Source of the DNA: Anaerococcus sp. AGMB09787
GTDB lineage: Bacteria > Bacillota > Clostridia > Tissierellales > Peptoniphilaceae
Assembly: GCF_022808955.1 (NCBI RefSeq)
Contig: NZ_JAKZEY010000010.1
Span: 1-42,291 of the forward strand
Reading direction: 5' to 3'
Length of the DNA stretch: 42,291 nt
A program made the position numbers and the translations under genes. The notes under the pieces were generated by a model that ran no database searches, was not told where the DNA came from, and saw only the letters and a list, made by a program, of their open reading frames with translations. Below are positions 24,577 to 32,737 of this stretch, piece by piece (positions within the stretch are counted from its first letter, which is position 1; each line of letters starts with the position of its first letter).

Positions 24577-25486
24577 ATCCTTCTCCTTTTTCATATAAGT
24601 TATAAATTTCTTCCTTGCTAGCTATAGTAGGGCTAAAGGCTGTGGCAGATCCACAAGCAACAGCGAATTTGAAGGCTTCTTCATCGGTAAATTCGTGGAT
24701 TTTACCATAAACAAATCCACCTACCATGCTATCTCCAGAGCCTACGGTATCTATAATTTTTCCCTGGTAAGCTTTTTTGAAATATTCTTCATTATCTTTA
24801 TTTATCATATAGGCCCCATCGCCACCCAGGGACACTATTACATTTTCTGCTCCCATTTCTCTAAGCTTTCTGGCGTAAGTGGCTAGGTCGTCTTTTGTAT
24901 TGATTTTAACACCAAAAATCCCTTCAAGCTCTCTTAGGTTGGGCTTTATGAGGTAGGGTCTATGGGTTAGGGTCTTGGTAAGGCTTGGGCCACTCGCATC
25001 GACTATTATCTTAATTTTTTTATCAGCTAGGCTATCCATAAGCTTTCCATAAAAATCATCTCCCAATGAGTCTGGGATTGACCCTGATAGGAAGAGGTAG
25101 TCCCCATCTTCTATAGTATTAATTATTTCAAATAACTTATCTAGGGCATCCTTATCAATATCTAGGCCTGGTCCATTGATTTCAGTCTCGACCTTGCCCT
25201 TGATTTTGACATTTATTCTTGTAAAGCCTTCCTTAACCTTGATAAATTTCTCATCTAGGCCAAGGTCATCTCTTACAAGTTGGATTAGCTCCCTTCCAGT
25301 AAATCCTCCTACAAAGCCCAGGGCAAGGCTTTCTTCCCCCAAGTTTTTGAGGAGGTTAGTCACATTGATTCCCTTGCCACCTGCCTTTATTTTTTCGTAG
25401 GTCATTCGGTTTGTTTCACCAAGTTTCAAATCACCTGTTCCTACTATATGGTCAAGAGCAGGATTCAAACTTAGAGTATAAATCAT
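24563..25486 (-). CDS. fruK: 1-Phosphofructokinase
   Basis: A 307-residue PfkB-family sugar kinase that turns fructose 1-phosphate into fructose 1,6-bisphosphate with ATP. It starts MIYTLSLNPALDHIV, has the GGKGINVTNLLKNLG substrate block (about 37-51), and ends with the catalytic GSGDSMVGGFVYG (Asp about 251). Its ATG overlaps the fruR stop codon by one base in TAATG, and the ribosome binding site AGGAGG lies in the last fruR codons, so the two are translationally coupled. Confidence 0.94.
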   Translation of the reverse strand: MIYTLSLNPALDHIVGTGDLKLGETNRMTYEKIKAGGKGINVTNLLKNLGEESLALGFVGGFTGRELIQLVRDDLGLDEKFIKVKEGFTRINVKIKGKVETEINGPGLDIDKDALDKLFEIINTIEDGDYLFLSGSIPDSLGDDFYGKLMDSLADKKIKIIVDASGPSLTKTLTHRPYLIKPNLRELEGIFGVKINTKDDLATYARKLREMGAENVIVSLGGDGAYMINKDNEEYFKKAYQGKIIDTVGSGDSMVGGFVYGKIHEFTDEEAFKFAVACGSATAFSPTIASKEEIYNLYEKGEGYENN

Positions 25487-26235
25487 TAGTCCTCCTTATA
25501 TGTTTTAATTAGAATTTCATAGGAAGTATCCTTTTTCTTGCTGGTTATAATTTTAAGCTTTGGATCTTTTGAGAAGGAAACTTGAGATACTAGACCAAAC
25601 TTAGATGAATCTGCCAGGATAAAGGCCTTCTTACACCTTGATAAAGCCTTTCTCTTGACCATGGCCTCATTGATATCTGGTGTCGAAAATCCTGTTTCCT
25701 TATGGATTCCATTGGTCCCAAAAAATCCTAGGGTAAAGTTAAAATTATCCAAGAAATCTGTAGTCGCTGGCCCAAGTAGGGACTCAGTAGGCCCCTTTAG
25801 ATTTCCAGGCAAGATAAAAACATTTTGATTAATTAAAGCAAGCTTTTTAGCACAAGTTATAGAATTAGTAACAAACTTTAGATTATTAGCCTTGATATAA
25901 GGAATCATGGCTTCTACAGAAGTACCTGAATCCAGGTAGACAAAGTCATTGTCTTTGATAAAGCTTGCTCCGTACTTACCTATAAAAACTTTTTCCTCAA
26001 TATTTAAAGTTGCTTTGGAGGTCATATCCTCTTCGGTAGTAATATATTGAGCGTTTTTGATTGAATTAGCACCACCAAAAATTTTATGAATTTTATTGAG
26101 CGAGTCAAGTTCATTCAAGTCCCTCCTCACAGTAGCCAGAGATATCCCTAGAGCCTCAGCTATCTCCCTGGTCTTTACTGTTCCTCTCTTGTTTACCAAA
26201 TCTATAATTTTACCTAATCTCTCTTCCTTTAACAT
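25486..26235 (-). CDS. fruR: DeoR-family fructose operon repressor
   Basis: A 249-residue regulator. The N-terminal helix-turn-helix is KTREIAEALGISLATVRRDL (about 20-39), followed by the GG-containing linker IFGGAN. The C-terminal DeoR effector domain has LDSGTSVEAM, FVTNS and the GFFGTNGIH block that senses a sugar phosphate, in this family fructose 1-phosphate. It is the first gene of fruR-fruK-fruA and likely represses its own promoter through the repeats at 26262-26299. Confidence 0.9.
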   Translation of the reverse strand: MLKEERLGKIIDLVNKRGTVKTREIAEALGISLATVRRDLNELDSLNKIHKIFGGANSIKNAQYITTEEDMTSKATLNIEEKVFIGKYGASFIKDNDFVYLDSGTSVEAMIPYIKANNLKFVTNSITCAKKLALINQNVFILPGNLKGPTESLLGPATTDFLDNFNFTLGFFGTNGIHKETGFSTPDINEAMVKRKALSRCKKAFILADSSKFGLVSQVSFSKDPKLKIITSKKKDTSYEILIKTYKED

Positions 26236-26255
26236 AATTCTCCCTTTCTATTACC

Positions 26256-26284
26256 ATTATAAATCAAAATAAAATCAAAGTCAA
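26256..26284 (-). promoter_or_regulatory. Promoter of fruR-fruK-fruA
   Basis: On the minus strand TTGACT (26284-26279) and TATAAT (26261-26256) are exactly 17 bp apart. The spacer itself consists of operator-like repeats. Confidence 0.75.
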
Positions 26285-26299
26285 GCAAAAACAATCAAA
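26262..26299. promoter_or_regulatory. Three AATCAAA repeats: probable FruR operator
   Basis: AATCAAA occurs at 26262-26268, 26273-26279 and 26293-26299, that is 11 and 20 bp apart, on one face of the helix. Two copies lie between the -10 and -35 boxes and one just upstream. DeoR-family repressors typically bind such direct repeats. Confidence 0.65.
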
Positions 26300-26426
26300 A
26301 TAAATCTTAACCAAAAATGTCTTATTGGATTAATTATCTAATTAATTTATTATTTTATAATGAAAATTATTTGTATTTTTTTAAAAAAAAGTGATATACT
26401 TAGGTAAAATATAAGGAGGAAGTTGT

Positions 26427-26657
26427 ATGGATGATAAGATGAAGAAAAATCAAGTTGAAGGTGTGATAATTACCAAGTGGGGCTCAATCTTTATACCAAA
26501 TGAAGAATATGAAAAGAAGGGCTTAAAAAGATTGACACGAGATGGTGACAAAGTGATACCTGTAGGTAAGAAAGAAAAAAATGGTGATTCCGTAATGGAA
26601 AATGCCATATATTATCCAGACGAAAATAAGATAGTAGTCACAATTGATTTAGATTAA
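26427..26657 (+). CDS. Small hypothetical protein, 76 aa
   Basis: AAGGAGGAAGTTGT gives a strong start at 26427 and a terminator follows the stop, so this is a genuine single-gene unit divergent from fruR. TATACT at 26395 could be its -10 box. The protein is soluble and highly charged, with many Lys and Glu. Its middle reads GVIITKWGSIFIPNEEYEKK, and it ends in an alternating strand, KIVVTIDLD. I do not recognise a family. No membrane segment, cysteine or signal peptide is visible. Confidence 0.75.
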   Translation: MDDKMKKNQVEGVIITKWGSIFIPNEEYEKKGLKRLTRDGDKVIPVGKKEKNGDSVMENAIYYPDENKIVVTIDLD

Positions 26658-26662
26658 CTTAC

Positions 26663-26706
26663 TTGGTCAATATGCATTAATAGATGTGTGTTGACCGAAT
26701 TTTTTA
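26663..26706 (+). terminator. Terminator after the small gene
   Basis: TTGGTCAA (26663-26670) pairs with TTGACCGA (26691-26698), followed by ATTTTTT. Confidence 0.75.
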
Positions 26707-26822
26707 TAATTCACTAATTTTTTCTATTAATAATCTAGGATTCTATATTTTAAATCCTCTTAGTTATAAAAGTCTTTGGAATATTTCCCTAAATAGGTTA
26801 AAATATTAGGAGAGGTGAGTGT

Positions 26823-28238
26823 ATGGTTAAGAGATTTAGATATTTATTTTTATGTTTTATTATGATATTTACTCTTGTAGCTTGTAGCTCTTCCAATTCA
26901 AATGAGGAAGAAGTAAAAATATCTACCATTGATGACTTGATGGCAAATATTGAAAGATCATCAGGAGATGAAGAAGGTGACCTAAGCCCAGTTGAGGAGC
27001 AGGCTAAAAATGATGTCAAGAAGGAAGATGCAAGAGATAAGTGGGAGAAGAGTATAGCCAGGGCCAAAAAAGAAGAGGAAGAAGCAAAGAAGAGGCGAGA
27101 GAACCTAACAAGCTTCGAAGATTCTAAGACTAGGACCAAAAGGGAAGGTAGTAAACCAACAAATGAAGAAGCTTCAGCAGATGATGCTAACGAAGAAGAA
27201 AAAACTGCTAGGATCAAATTCTTTGGGGATACCATGGCCCACTTGGGTCAAATCCAATATGCCTATAACTATGGTGGCGGAAGCTATGACTTTTCCAACC
27301 AATACTATTATATATCTGACTTTGTGAAGGATGCAGATCTAGCCATTACAAACTATGAAACAACAAGTAATCCTAATAGGCAATACGCAGGATATCCAAG
27401 GTTTAACACACCTGAGACATATCCACAGGCAATAAAGGATGCGGGTTTTGATGTAGTAACCACTGCCAACAACCACTCCCTAGATACTGATGAAGAGGGA
27501 ATCTTTACCACAATAGATGCTATAGAAAGTGCTGGTCTAGACTATGTGGGTACTCATGAAGAGGAAGGAGAAAGGATCTTATATAAGGAAGTAAATGGAA
27601 TGAAACTTGCTATTCTTTCCTACACCTATGGAACCAATGGCATAGAAGACCTCCTAACTCCAAGGGAAGAAGTCCCATATATCAACTACCTTCACGAGGA
27701 TGAAATAAAAAAAGACATAGAAGAAGCCAAGAAAAACAAGGCTGATTTCATAATAGCCTACCCTCATTGGGGGATAGAATACCAATCCTACCCAGAAGGA
27801 GAAATCATAGAACTAGCTCGTTCCATGGTAGAATGGGGAGCAGACCTGGTAATCGGTAACCACCCTCACGTTGTCCAACCTATGGAAAGATACAAGGCAG
27901 AAGATGGTAGGGAAGGATTGATTGCCTACTCCCTTGGAAACTATATATCAATCCAATCCTTAGAAAACAACAATGACATAAGGGTAGAGCAATCCGTGGC
28001 CTATGAAGTAACCTTAAAGAAAAATGGCAAGGACAAAAAAATTGCTGACGTCAAAATCCATCCCCTATGGGTAGGGTCAACCTATGATGATTATGGCCAA
28101 TCCATCAAGACCTACTTGGCTGAAGACTTCCTTGATGGTGGCAAATACTACAATGAGGTTGACGAAAACCAAAGATATAGGATCCAGCAAGCATACGATA
28201 TGACCATGGAAACAGTAACTAGTGAGGTTAGTCAATGA
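26823..28238 (+). CDS. CapA-family lipoprotein
   Basis: A 471-residue exported protein. The N-terminus is a lipoprotein signal, KRFRYLFLCFIMIFTLVACS, with lipobox LVAC and lipidated Cys near residue 21. Residues 25-130 are a low-complexity, Lys/Glu-rich spacer, probably helical. Residues about 135-440 form the PGA_cap metallophosphoesterase-like domain, with FFGDTMAH, ITNYETT, TTANNHSLD, AYPHWGIEY and IGNHPHVVQP, and SLGNYIS near the end. CapA proteins act in poly-gamma-glutamate capsule work or related wall functions, but no capB or capC is present, so the exact role is open. The PAP2 gene overlaps by 4 bp. Confidence 0.88.
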   Translation: MVKRFRYLFLCFIMIFTLVACSSSNSNEEEVKISTIDDLMANIERSSGDEEGDLSPVEEQAKNDVKKEDARDKWEKSIARAKKEEEEAKKRRENLTSFEDSKTRTKREGSKPTNEEASADDANEEEKTARIKFFGDTMAHLGQIQYAYNYGGGSYDFSNQYYYISDFVKDADLAITNYETTSNPNRQYAGYPRFNTPETYPQAIKDAGFDVVTTANNHSLDTDEEGIFTTIDAIESAGLDYVGTHEEEGERILYKEVNGMKLAILSYTYGTNGIEDLLTPREEVPYINYLHEDEIKKDIEEAKKNKADFIIAYPHWGIEYQSYPEGEIIELARSMVEWGADLVIGNHPHVVQPMERYKAEDGREGLIAYSLGNYISIQSLENNNDIRVEQSVAYEVTLKKNGKDKKIADVKIHPLWVGSTYDDYGQSIKTYLAEDFLDGGKYYNEVDENQRYRIQQAYDMTMETVTSEVSQ

Positions 28239-28804
28239 CAAACTTTGAACTAAGCATACTAAACGCCCTTCAGGGCATGAGAACAGAATTCTTGGATAGA
28301 TTTTTCGTAACGATAACTTCCCTTGGAAATCTCTCCATAATATGGATTACAATGATAGTAATCTTTATGACCACAAGACGCAACAAGTCGCTAGGCAAGG
28401 TCATGATAATAGGATTTATACTAAACCTAATCCTAGTAAACCTAATCCTAAAGGTCCTATTTGCAAGGGAAAGACCCTACGAAGTCGCACACTTTACTGG
28501 CCTACTAATCCATGGCCTAAGCGATAACTCCTTCCCATCAGGACACACTTCCTATGCCTTTACCTTTGCAACAATATTATTCCTATTGACCAAGTCAAAA
28601 TTCCTAAAGGGATATATATCACTACTGGCATTACTAATAGCCTTCTCAAGACTCTACCTCTATGTACACTTCCCAACAGATGTCATAGCAGGAGCCTTGG
28701 TAGGGATAATAATAGGAATTCTATCAATTAGAATCTACCAGTCAAAAACTTATAAAGACCTAGAAGAAAAAATCACTTTACAAGTTCTAAAAAATAAAGT
28801 ATAA
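28235..28804 (+). CDS. PAP2-family membrane phosphatase
   Basis: A 189-residue integral membrane protein with about five helices. The three phosphatase motifs are KVLFARERPYE (about 69-79), SFPSGHTSYAF (about 97-107) and FSRLYLYVHFPTDV (about 136-149), containing the phosphate-binding Arg and the catalytic His pair. Such enzymes dephosphorylate phosphatidic acid or undecaprenyl diphosphate at the outer membrane face; this short form could recycle the undecaprenyl carrier. It starts in ATGA, overlapping the CapA-like gene, which suggests both serve the cell envelope. Confidence 0.88.
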   Translation: MTNFELSILNALQGMRTEFLDRFFVTITSLGNLSIIWITMIVIFMTTRRNKSLGKVMIIGFILNLILVNLILKVLFARERPYEVAHFTGLLIHGLSDNSFPSGHTSYAFTFATILFLLTKSKFLKGYISLLALLIAFSRLYLYVHFPTDVIAGALVGIIIGILSIRIYQSKTYKDLEEKITLQVLKNKV

Positions 28805-28820
28805 TTAAATGGTAACATAA

Positions 28821-28907
28821 GCCGGTGTGTTGGAATTGGCAGACGAGACAGACTCAAAATCTGTTGTCCGCAAGGGCGTGTGGGTTCGAGTCCCACCACC
28901 GGCACCA
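28821..28907 (+). tRNA. tRNA-Leu (anticodon CAA)
   Basis: An 87-nt class II tRNA. The acceptor stem is GCCGGTG (28821-28827) with CACCGGC (28897-28903), followed by ACCA, so CCA is encoded. The anticodon stem ACAGA/TCTGT encloses the loop CTCAAAA, giving anticodon CAA. The long variable arm runs TGTCCGCAAGGGCG, and the T arm is GTGGGTTCGAGTCCCAC. It lies 17 bp after the PAP2 gene and is the last core gene before the second accessory island. Confidence 0.95.
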
Positions 28908-28917
28908 TTTATTTTTG

Positions 28918-28947
28918 AGAAATGTTGTTTTCAGCATTTCTTTTTTT
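28918..28947 (+). terminator. Terminator after tRNA-Leu
   Basis: AGAAATG (28918-28924) pairs with CATTTCT (28935-28941), followed by TTTTTT. Confidence 0.8.
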
Positions 28948-29275
28948 ATTTAAGATGATGATCTTTCTCATATTTTCTTAAAGACTGAGGTTCAAATGTT
29001 CCTTCTCTATCTCTTAGAATACTTAAATATATATTTCTATATGATGATTTAACTGTTTTTTTACTTGATCCGTTTCTTGTGTTAAGGGATAAGGGCTTTT
29101 CTCCGTATTCATAATCTAAATGTTCATCAAGTTCTGCTTTTAAAAGCTCTTACATTGTATCGCCTAAAAGATCTTTTAGTGCTTCTTGAATATCTTGTGC
29201 GCTTTGAGGCTTATATTCTTCAATTAACATTTTTGCTATTTTGCTTCTTTTTGTCTCCAGTCTTTTTCTTGGAAT
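28946..29275 (-). pseudogene. IS256-family transposase, N-terminal remnant
   Basis: About 109 codons remain of a transposase of roughly 400 residues. The frame reads PRKRLETKRSKIAKMLIEEY and then PQSAQDIQEALKDLLGDTM, is interrupted by TAA, and goes on with ELLKAELDEHLDYEYGEK, NTRNGSS and DREGTFEPQ, all hallmarks of the IS256 mutator-type N-terminus. The catalytic DDE region is absent. The expected start codon after AGGAGGAATTTTT is ATT (29275) rather than ATG. The truncation, internal stop and weak start all say it is dead. Confidence 0.8.
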
Positions 29276-29282
29276 AAAAATT

Positions 29283-29318
29283 CCTCCTGATTAGTTTGTA
29301 CTTACCCTAATCAGGAGG
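29283..29318. repeat. 12-bp inverted repeat hiding the transposase ribosome binding site
   Basis: CCTCCTGATTAG (29283-29294) and CTAATCAGGAGG (29307-29318) are perfect reverse complements. On the minus strand the second arm contains the AGGAGG that would start the transposase, so transcripts entering from outside would fold and block translation. This is a known way for insertion sequences to limit expression from neighbouring promoters; its use here is inferred. Confidence 0.75.
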
Positions 29319-29456
29319 TTTCTATACACAAAATTTTACACAGTCTCTTTAAAAGTGCTTAAAATTGTTATTTGAATTCTCAAATCACACAGTACAATCT
29401 TATTTGTTACACAGCAGACCTTTAGGTTATTTATTAAGTTTTTATAATTTTAAAAA

Positions 29457-31079
29457 TTATATTGTTTCACTCTCAATGTTATTGTAAATTGTAGCATGTT
29501 TCTCTAAATCTATGACTTGATCAAATAATTTCTTTTGTTCATCGCTAATTTTATGACTTATCATTATTAACAATATATCCATGTTAAGTAATATATCCAT
29601 AACTGACCTTGCTGACTCATCATCTAAGCTTGATGTTATTTCGTCAGCAAATATTACTTTTTTATCTCTAGCAAGCGCCCTTATTATAGATATTTTCTGT
29701 CTTTGTCCTCCAGAAAAATTTTTACCATTTTCAGATAAAATATATTCACCTTTATATTCATCGATTCCTACTAGTTTTAATAGTTTATTAGCTGTTTGTT
29801 CATCTGTATTGATATTTCTTGCTAAACTTTCATTAAATAGAAATGTATTTTGATCTATGTATGATATAGATGTAAATACATTAAAATTGTCAATTTTTCT
29901 GCCATTAATTAAAACATCGCCTTCAAAATTATTAATTTGACCTGTTAAAACTTTAATAAAGGTACTTTTTCCATACCCACTAGGTGCTTGAATTAAATAT
30001 TTTTTACCAGCTTTAAAAATCATATCATCATATGCAATTTGTTTCGCACCAAAATCTACTTTTATATTTTTGCTCTCAATAGTTTTTATTTCTACGGATT
30101 TCTCTTTGACCTCAAGTGGTGGTAATGTTTCTTTCTTTTTAAAAAATAGTGGTTTAGTATAGAAGTCTGTATATATCTCTTCAAATTCACTAAATCTATT
30201 TTCATATAAATCTAAACCTGACTTATAAAATGTTTTATCTGATACATACATAGAAATTGTCTCAGATAAGAAAGGAATTAATGATAGTGTAGAGAGCAAA
30301 TAACCAGCTTTTACTTTTCCAGTTATGACGAAGTAAGATACTAAACTTAATGAAACTAATGTGAAAATATCTCCAGCTAGAGTTAACACAGCGCTCATTA
30401 ACCCTGCAAACTTATCTGCTTCTGTAATATCATCCGCAAACTTTTCGCCAGATTTTTGACTTTTAAGAGAAAAAAATTTAAAATTATTATTTTGAACTAA
30501 TGATGTAAATCCAGACAATAGTTCTGTAATATTTTTTAAATAGCTTTCAGTTGTATCCTGTGATAGTGCTATATATTTAGATAGTTTTTTTTCAAATAAT
30601 TTAGGCAATATATACATAAATAGCATCAACACCAAACCCAATATAAATAAAAAATAATGAATTCTAAGTAAAGAAATAAGTATCAAAACTATAATTGCAG
30701 CATCGAAAGTCATATTCAAAAATCTTACCATAGTCAAGTTGATTAGCTTAGATACATCATTTACGTAAGTAGAACCTCGTGCACCTATGGGTTTTTTATT
30801 AAAATCGCCAATACTTATTTTTTTATATTTTTCATCAACCCTAAAGTAAAATTGTCTCTTTAAGTAATATTCAATTATAGATCGCTGTCTTAAATTTAAA
30901 TATTGTAATAAATCCTTAGCTAAATATATAGACAATATAATTAAAATAGATTTGTACAAATCTGAAATTGTGTCTACTACAATTAAAGAAAGAGCGTTCA
31001 TTAATAAGACATTAAGTAATGCATAAATAATAGAAAATAAAATGCCCAACTTAAAAGAATTGAATTTAAACATTTTCAT
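29457..31079 (-). CDS. ABC exporter of the tiny-peptide locus
   Basis: A 540-residue half-transporter with about six membrane helices in residues 10-280 and an ATPase domain behind. Walker A is APSGYGKSTFIK (about 354-365), the signature is FSGGQRQKISIIRALAR (about 446-462), Walker B is KVIFADE with D-loop SSLD, and the H-loop is ISHK. There is no peptidase domain. It begins in ATGA, a 4-bp overlap with the radical SAM gene, so the two are co-translated. Probable export of the modified 26-residue peptide. It is only distantly similar to the exporter at 7038-8678, so the two loci are not duplicates. Confidence 0.85.
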   Translation of the reverse strand: MKMFKFNSFKLGILFSIIYALLNVLLMNALSLIVVDTISDLYKSILIILSIYLAKDLLQYLNLRQRSIIEYYLKRQFYFRVDEKYKKISIGDFNKKPIGARGSTYVNDVSKLINLTMVRFLNMTFDAAIIVLILISLLRIHYFLFILGLVLMLFMYILPKLFEKKLSKYIALSQDTTESYLKNITELLSGFTSLVQNNNFKFFSLKSQKSGEKFADDITEADKFAGLMSAVLTLAGDIFTLVSLSLVSYFVITGKVKAGYLLSTLSLIPFLSETISMYVSDKTFYKSGLDLYENRFSEFEEIYTDFYTKPLFFKKKETLPPLEVKEKSVEIKTIESKNIKVDFGAKQIAYDDMIFKAGKKYLIQAPSGYGKSTFIKVLTGQINNFEGDVLINGRKIDNFNVFTSISYIDQNTFLFNESLARNINTDEQTANKLLKLVGIDEYKGEYILSENGKNFSGGQRQKISIIRALARDKKVIFADEITSSLDDESARSVMDILLNMDILLIMISHKISDEQKKLFDQVIDLEKHATIYNNIESETI

Positions 31080-32356
31080 ATTTTACCTCTTATACATAAA
31101 TTATGTTTATTAGTCATTTCATCAAATTTTAAAACTTCATCTATATCAACGATACCTTTATATTTGGAACATCTAGCTTGGCCATGTTTCAAATAAAATA
31201 AAGGACACGCCCCTCCTCCACAACCTGCATACATGTGACATCCTACACATTTTTCAGAAAATCGAGCTGCTTTCCAAATATTATTAAATTTATTAAATTC
31301 AATTTTTCCATCGTAATTTAATTTACCAACTATACTGAATTCATCATTCACATCAGTGCACCTTGCTACAGACATATCGGAATTTATAGAATAATGATTG
31401 TCCTTTATAGCATAGCAAAACGATGTATCCAAAGTTAAATAAGAAGATAATCTTGCAAATCTTATATTATAATTATACGCTATTTTCATTTCTTCTAAAA
31501 CATCTCTATCAGTCACATCATGGCTTAAATCACTAAAATTAACTACAGGATGAAACATTGCTATAAACCTCTTATCATCAAAAAACTCTGAAATATCTTT
31601 ATAATACCCCTCCATATTTCCGAGCATAATTTTTGATATATTACTTCTCAATATAATTTTATATTTATACCTTGTAGACTTAATATATTTTAAATTATTT
31701 ATAATTTTATCAAAAGTGCCACTACCATTCTTTAATAACCTTTGACTATCGTGGAGTTTGCTGTCTCCATCGATGGTAATTTGATATGTATTTACATAAT
31801 TTACCAACCTATTAAAATTGTTCTCATTTAAATTATAACCATTTGTTACAACACTCGATGAATAATTAATATTATTTAAATTGCTAAAATTAATAATATC
31901 TTTAGATAAACTTTCAATAAAATCTATATTTAATAAAGGTTCCCCACCAAAGAAAACGATTATCAAATTTCTAAAATTATTTTCTTTATATTTCCTTATA
32001 ATAAATTTTAATATAGCATTTTTTTCTTCCACGCCCATATTAATTACATCAAAATTTTCGTAACAATATGTACATCTAAAATTGCAATCTTTTGTAATCT
32101 TGATTATGAGTTGAAGTGTATCATCTGACTTAAGCACATTTTTATGAATCATCTTTATTTCTTCAGTTTCATTTTCAGTTTTGAAAAATAATTTTTTCTC
32201 CAAAAAATCACTAATTTTTTTATTGCTTATAAAATCATTTGTATCTTTGAAATCACTATTTGGATATTTAATAAAGAAACCATTTTTACTATTAAAAAGT
32301 ATTTTATATTCTCCATTATAACTATCTGTTACAAAAACATATTTTGATAATTCCAT
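31076..32356 (-). CDS. Radical SAM/SPASM peptide maturase, second locus
   Basis: A 426-residue enzyme. Residues 1-75 form an N-terminal domain starting MELSKYVFVTDSYNGEYKIL with the NSKNGFFI block seen in many peptide maturases. The SAM cluster motif is C91-x3-C95-x2-C98 (KDCNFRCTYCYENF), followed by FFGGEPLLNID, SSVVTNGY and YQITIDGD. The SPASM part has SFCYA, VARCTD, the dense block KCVGCHMYAGCGGGACP and a last Cys in QARCSKYKG. AGGAGAGATTT precedes the ATG. Its likely substrate is the 26-residue peptide encoded just upstream. That peptide has no cysteine, so a thioether bond is unlikely and a carbon-carbon, carbon-nitrogen or epimerisation chemistry would be expected. Confidence 0.88.
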   Translation of the reverse strand: MELSKYVFVTDSYNGEYKILFNSKNGFFIKYPNSDFKDTNDFISNKKISDFLEKKLFFKTENETEEIKMIHKNVLKSDDTLQLIIKITKDCNFRCTYCYENFDVINMGVEEKNAILKFIIRKYKENNFRNLIIVFFGGEPLLNIDFIESLSKDIINFSNLNNINYSSSVVTNGYNLNENNFNRLVNYVNTYQITIDGDSKLHDSQRLLKNGSGTFDKIINNLKYIKSTRYKYKIILRSNISKIMLGNMEGYYKDISEFFDDKRFIAMFHPVVNFSDLSHDVTDRDVLEEMKIAYNYNIRFARLSSYLTLDTSFCYAIKDNHYSINSDMSVARCTDVNDEFSIVGKLNYDGKIEFNKFNNIWKAARFSEKCVGCHMYAGCGGGACPLFYLKHGQARCSKYKGIVDIDEVLKFDEMTNKHNLCIRGKI

Positions 32357-32371
32357 AAATCTCTCCTAATG

Positions 32372-32405
32372 AGATCATTTATATAACTAGTATTTAAAAT
32401 GATCT
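32372..32405 (-). repeat. Hairpin between the tiny precursor gene and its maturase
   Basis: AGATCATTT (32372-32380) and AAATGATCT (32397-32405) are a perfect 9-bp inverted repeat in the 57-bp gap. There is no T run after it on the minus strand, so it is more likely a stabiliser, processing site or partial attenuator that keeps peptide mRNA above enzyme mRNA. Confidence 0.55.
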
Positions 32406-32413
32406 TTTACATA

Positions 32414-32494
32414 CTAATTCATATTTATTACAATATATGAATCATTTTGAACTACTATTTCTTCATCATTAAATTCAAATACTATTTCTTGCAT
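32414..32494 (-). CDS. Candidate 26-residue RiPP precursor
   Basis: A 27-codon gene, too short for usual ORF cut-offs. It has AAGGAG five bases before the ATG and a consensus promoter 50 bp upstream, and is followed directly by a maturase and an exporter. It starts MQEIVFEF and ends YIVINMN. Three similar segments can be aligned: EIVFEFND, EIVVQND and YIVINMN, with Ile-Val at 4-5, 13-14 and 21-22 and Asn-Asp at 9-10 and 17-18. It has no cysteine, three acidic residues in its first ten positions and one Tyr (20). Its size is like PqqA, the shortest known radical SAM substrate. I know of no family that matches. That it is translated and modified is inference from position and signals. Confidence 0.65.
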   Translation of the reverse strand: MQEIVFEFNDEEIVVQNDSYIVINMN

Positions 32495-32545
32495 TTTAAC
32501 TCCTTATTTGATAAATAAATTTATTTAATTCAGTATACTAATAAA

Positions 32546-32573
32546 ATTATACTTATCAATATTTTTTTGTCAA
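32546..32573 (-). promoter_or_regulatory. Promoter of the tiny-peptide locus
   Basis: On the minus strand TTGACA (32573-32568) and TATAAT (32551-32546), both perfect consensus, are 16 bp apart. The expected transcript starts near 32539 and reaches the ATG of the 26-residue gene after about 45 nt. Two short palindromes, AGTATACT (32532-32539) and AATAAATTTATT (32515-32526), lie in the leader and could be operator sites. Confidence 0.75.
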
Positions 32574-32737
32574 AATAATAATAATCAGTTTGATTTTATT
32601 CAGGTCTTTGACAGTTGAATAATAAAAGTTTTCGTGTAGTTATTGATACGCCTATATTTTTTTGTTAAATTTTTAATTTTTATTTGAGTAATGTGATGTA
32701 ATGTTTAATAATATTAATATGTCCTTGGAGGAATATT

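Larger units (their letters stand above)
28946..29347 (-). mobile_element. Truncated IS256-family element
   Basis: One end is visible at 29347, reading GAGACTGTGTAAAATTTTGT on the minus strand, which resembles IS256-group termini. Then come a hairpin and the first third of the transposase. The rest of the element and its other end are missing, the remnant stopping at the tRNA-Leu terminator. Confidence 0.75.

Noticed and set aside
28821-28907. tRNA-Leu as attachment site of an integrative element
   Set aside because: I found no second copy of the tRNA 3' end in the window and no integrase; the island next to it is bounded by IS remnants instead.
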